Assembly: GCA_002320485.1 (NCBI GenBank)
Contig: DCKW01000121.1
Span: 1,240-14,434, forward strand
Source: Micavibrio sp. UBA1664
Lineage (GTDB): Bacteria; Pseudomonadota; Alphaproteobacteria; Micavibrionales; UBA1664
DNA: 13,195 nucleotides
Reading direction: 5' to 3'
The notes under the pieces were generated by a model. That model did no database searches, was not told the DNA's origin, and saw only the letters and a program-made list of their open reading frames with translations. Both the position numbers and the translations under genes were made by a program. Shown in pieces: positions 13,159 to 13,195 of the stretch (positions within the stretch are counted from its first letter, which is position 1; every line of letters begins with the position of its first letter).

Positions 13159-13195
13159 TGGTAGCGAGGGGCGGAATTGAACCGCCGACACATGG
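13159..13195 (-). tRNA. tRNA gene, 3' part only (isotype not readable; possibly Phe)
   Basis: Read on the minus strand, the sequence contains a T arm with perfect stem GGCGG/CCGCC around TTCAATT, the 3' acceptor strand CCTCGCT, discriminator A and an encoded CCA (13159-13161). The part toward the anticodon (CCATGTGTC) is cut by the window edge, so the anticodon is not visible. The variable region GTGTC followed by this T arm resembles alphaproteobacterial tRNA-Phe, but the implied A1-U72 pair is not typical of that isotype, so the isotype is only a guess. The gene is transcribed toward mscS. Confidence 0.85.

Noticed and set aside
1..13195. CRISPR array, insertion sequence, toxin-antitoxin or phage genes
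   Set aside because: No spaced repeats, transposase, integrase or small toxin-like pair was seen on either strand.

Overview
The window (about 13.2 kb, moderately AT-rich) reads as a bacterial chromosome segment, most likely from an alphaproteobacterium. This rests on the extensin-family protein, the Pao-type oxidoreductase and the overall protein character; I cannot name a genus. Nearly all of it is coding, with genes packed by ATGA or TAGTG overlaps.

Positions 1-9918 form one functional unit: a three-subunit molybdenum hydroxylase of the PaoABC (periplasmic aldehyde oxidoreductase) type, plus almost every step needed to make and insert its cofactor. At the left edge, on +, are the 3' part of an XdhC-family cofactor-insertion chaperone and a MocA-type cytidylyltransferase. 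Converging on them from the right, on -, is the operon moaD > moaE-moeB-rhodanese fusion > moaA > moaC > moeA. A short divergent promoter region (5515-5587) separates that operon from moaB on +. moaB then converges on the paoA > paoB > paoC operon, which reads leftward from about 10000. Together these genes encode GTP to cyclic pyranopterin (MoaA, MoaC), sulfuration to molybdopterin (MoaD, MoaE, recharged by MoeB plus rhodanese), adenylation and molybdate insertion (MoaB, MoeA), CMP addition to give the cytosine dinucleotide cofactor (MocA), maturation and insertion (XdhC), and the final enzyme (PaoABC, with a Tat signal on PaoA only). No molybdate transporter or cysteine desulfurase is visible here.

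The most notable item is the 501-residue protein at 3754-5259. It joins MoaE, MoeB and a rhodanese domain in one chain with a natural five-histidine stretch at the first junction.

The right part (10146-13036, +) is unrelated: a membrane-anchored extensin-like protein with LAS-type metallopeptidase histidines, then a two-gene unit of an uncharacterised 388-residue protein and an MscS-family channel that overlap at TAGTG. The uncharacterised protein looks like a degenerate P-loop ATPase module followed by a winged-helix-like end; this is inference. The window ends inside the 3' part of a tRNA gene on -.
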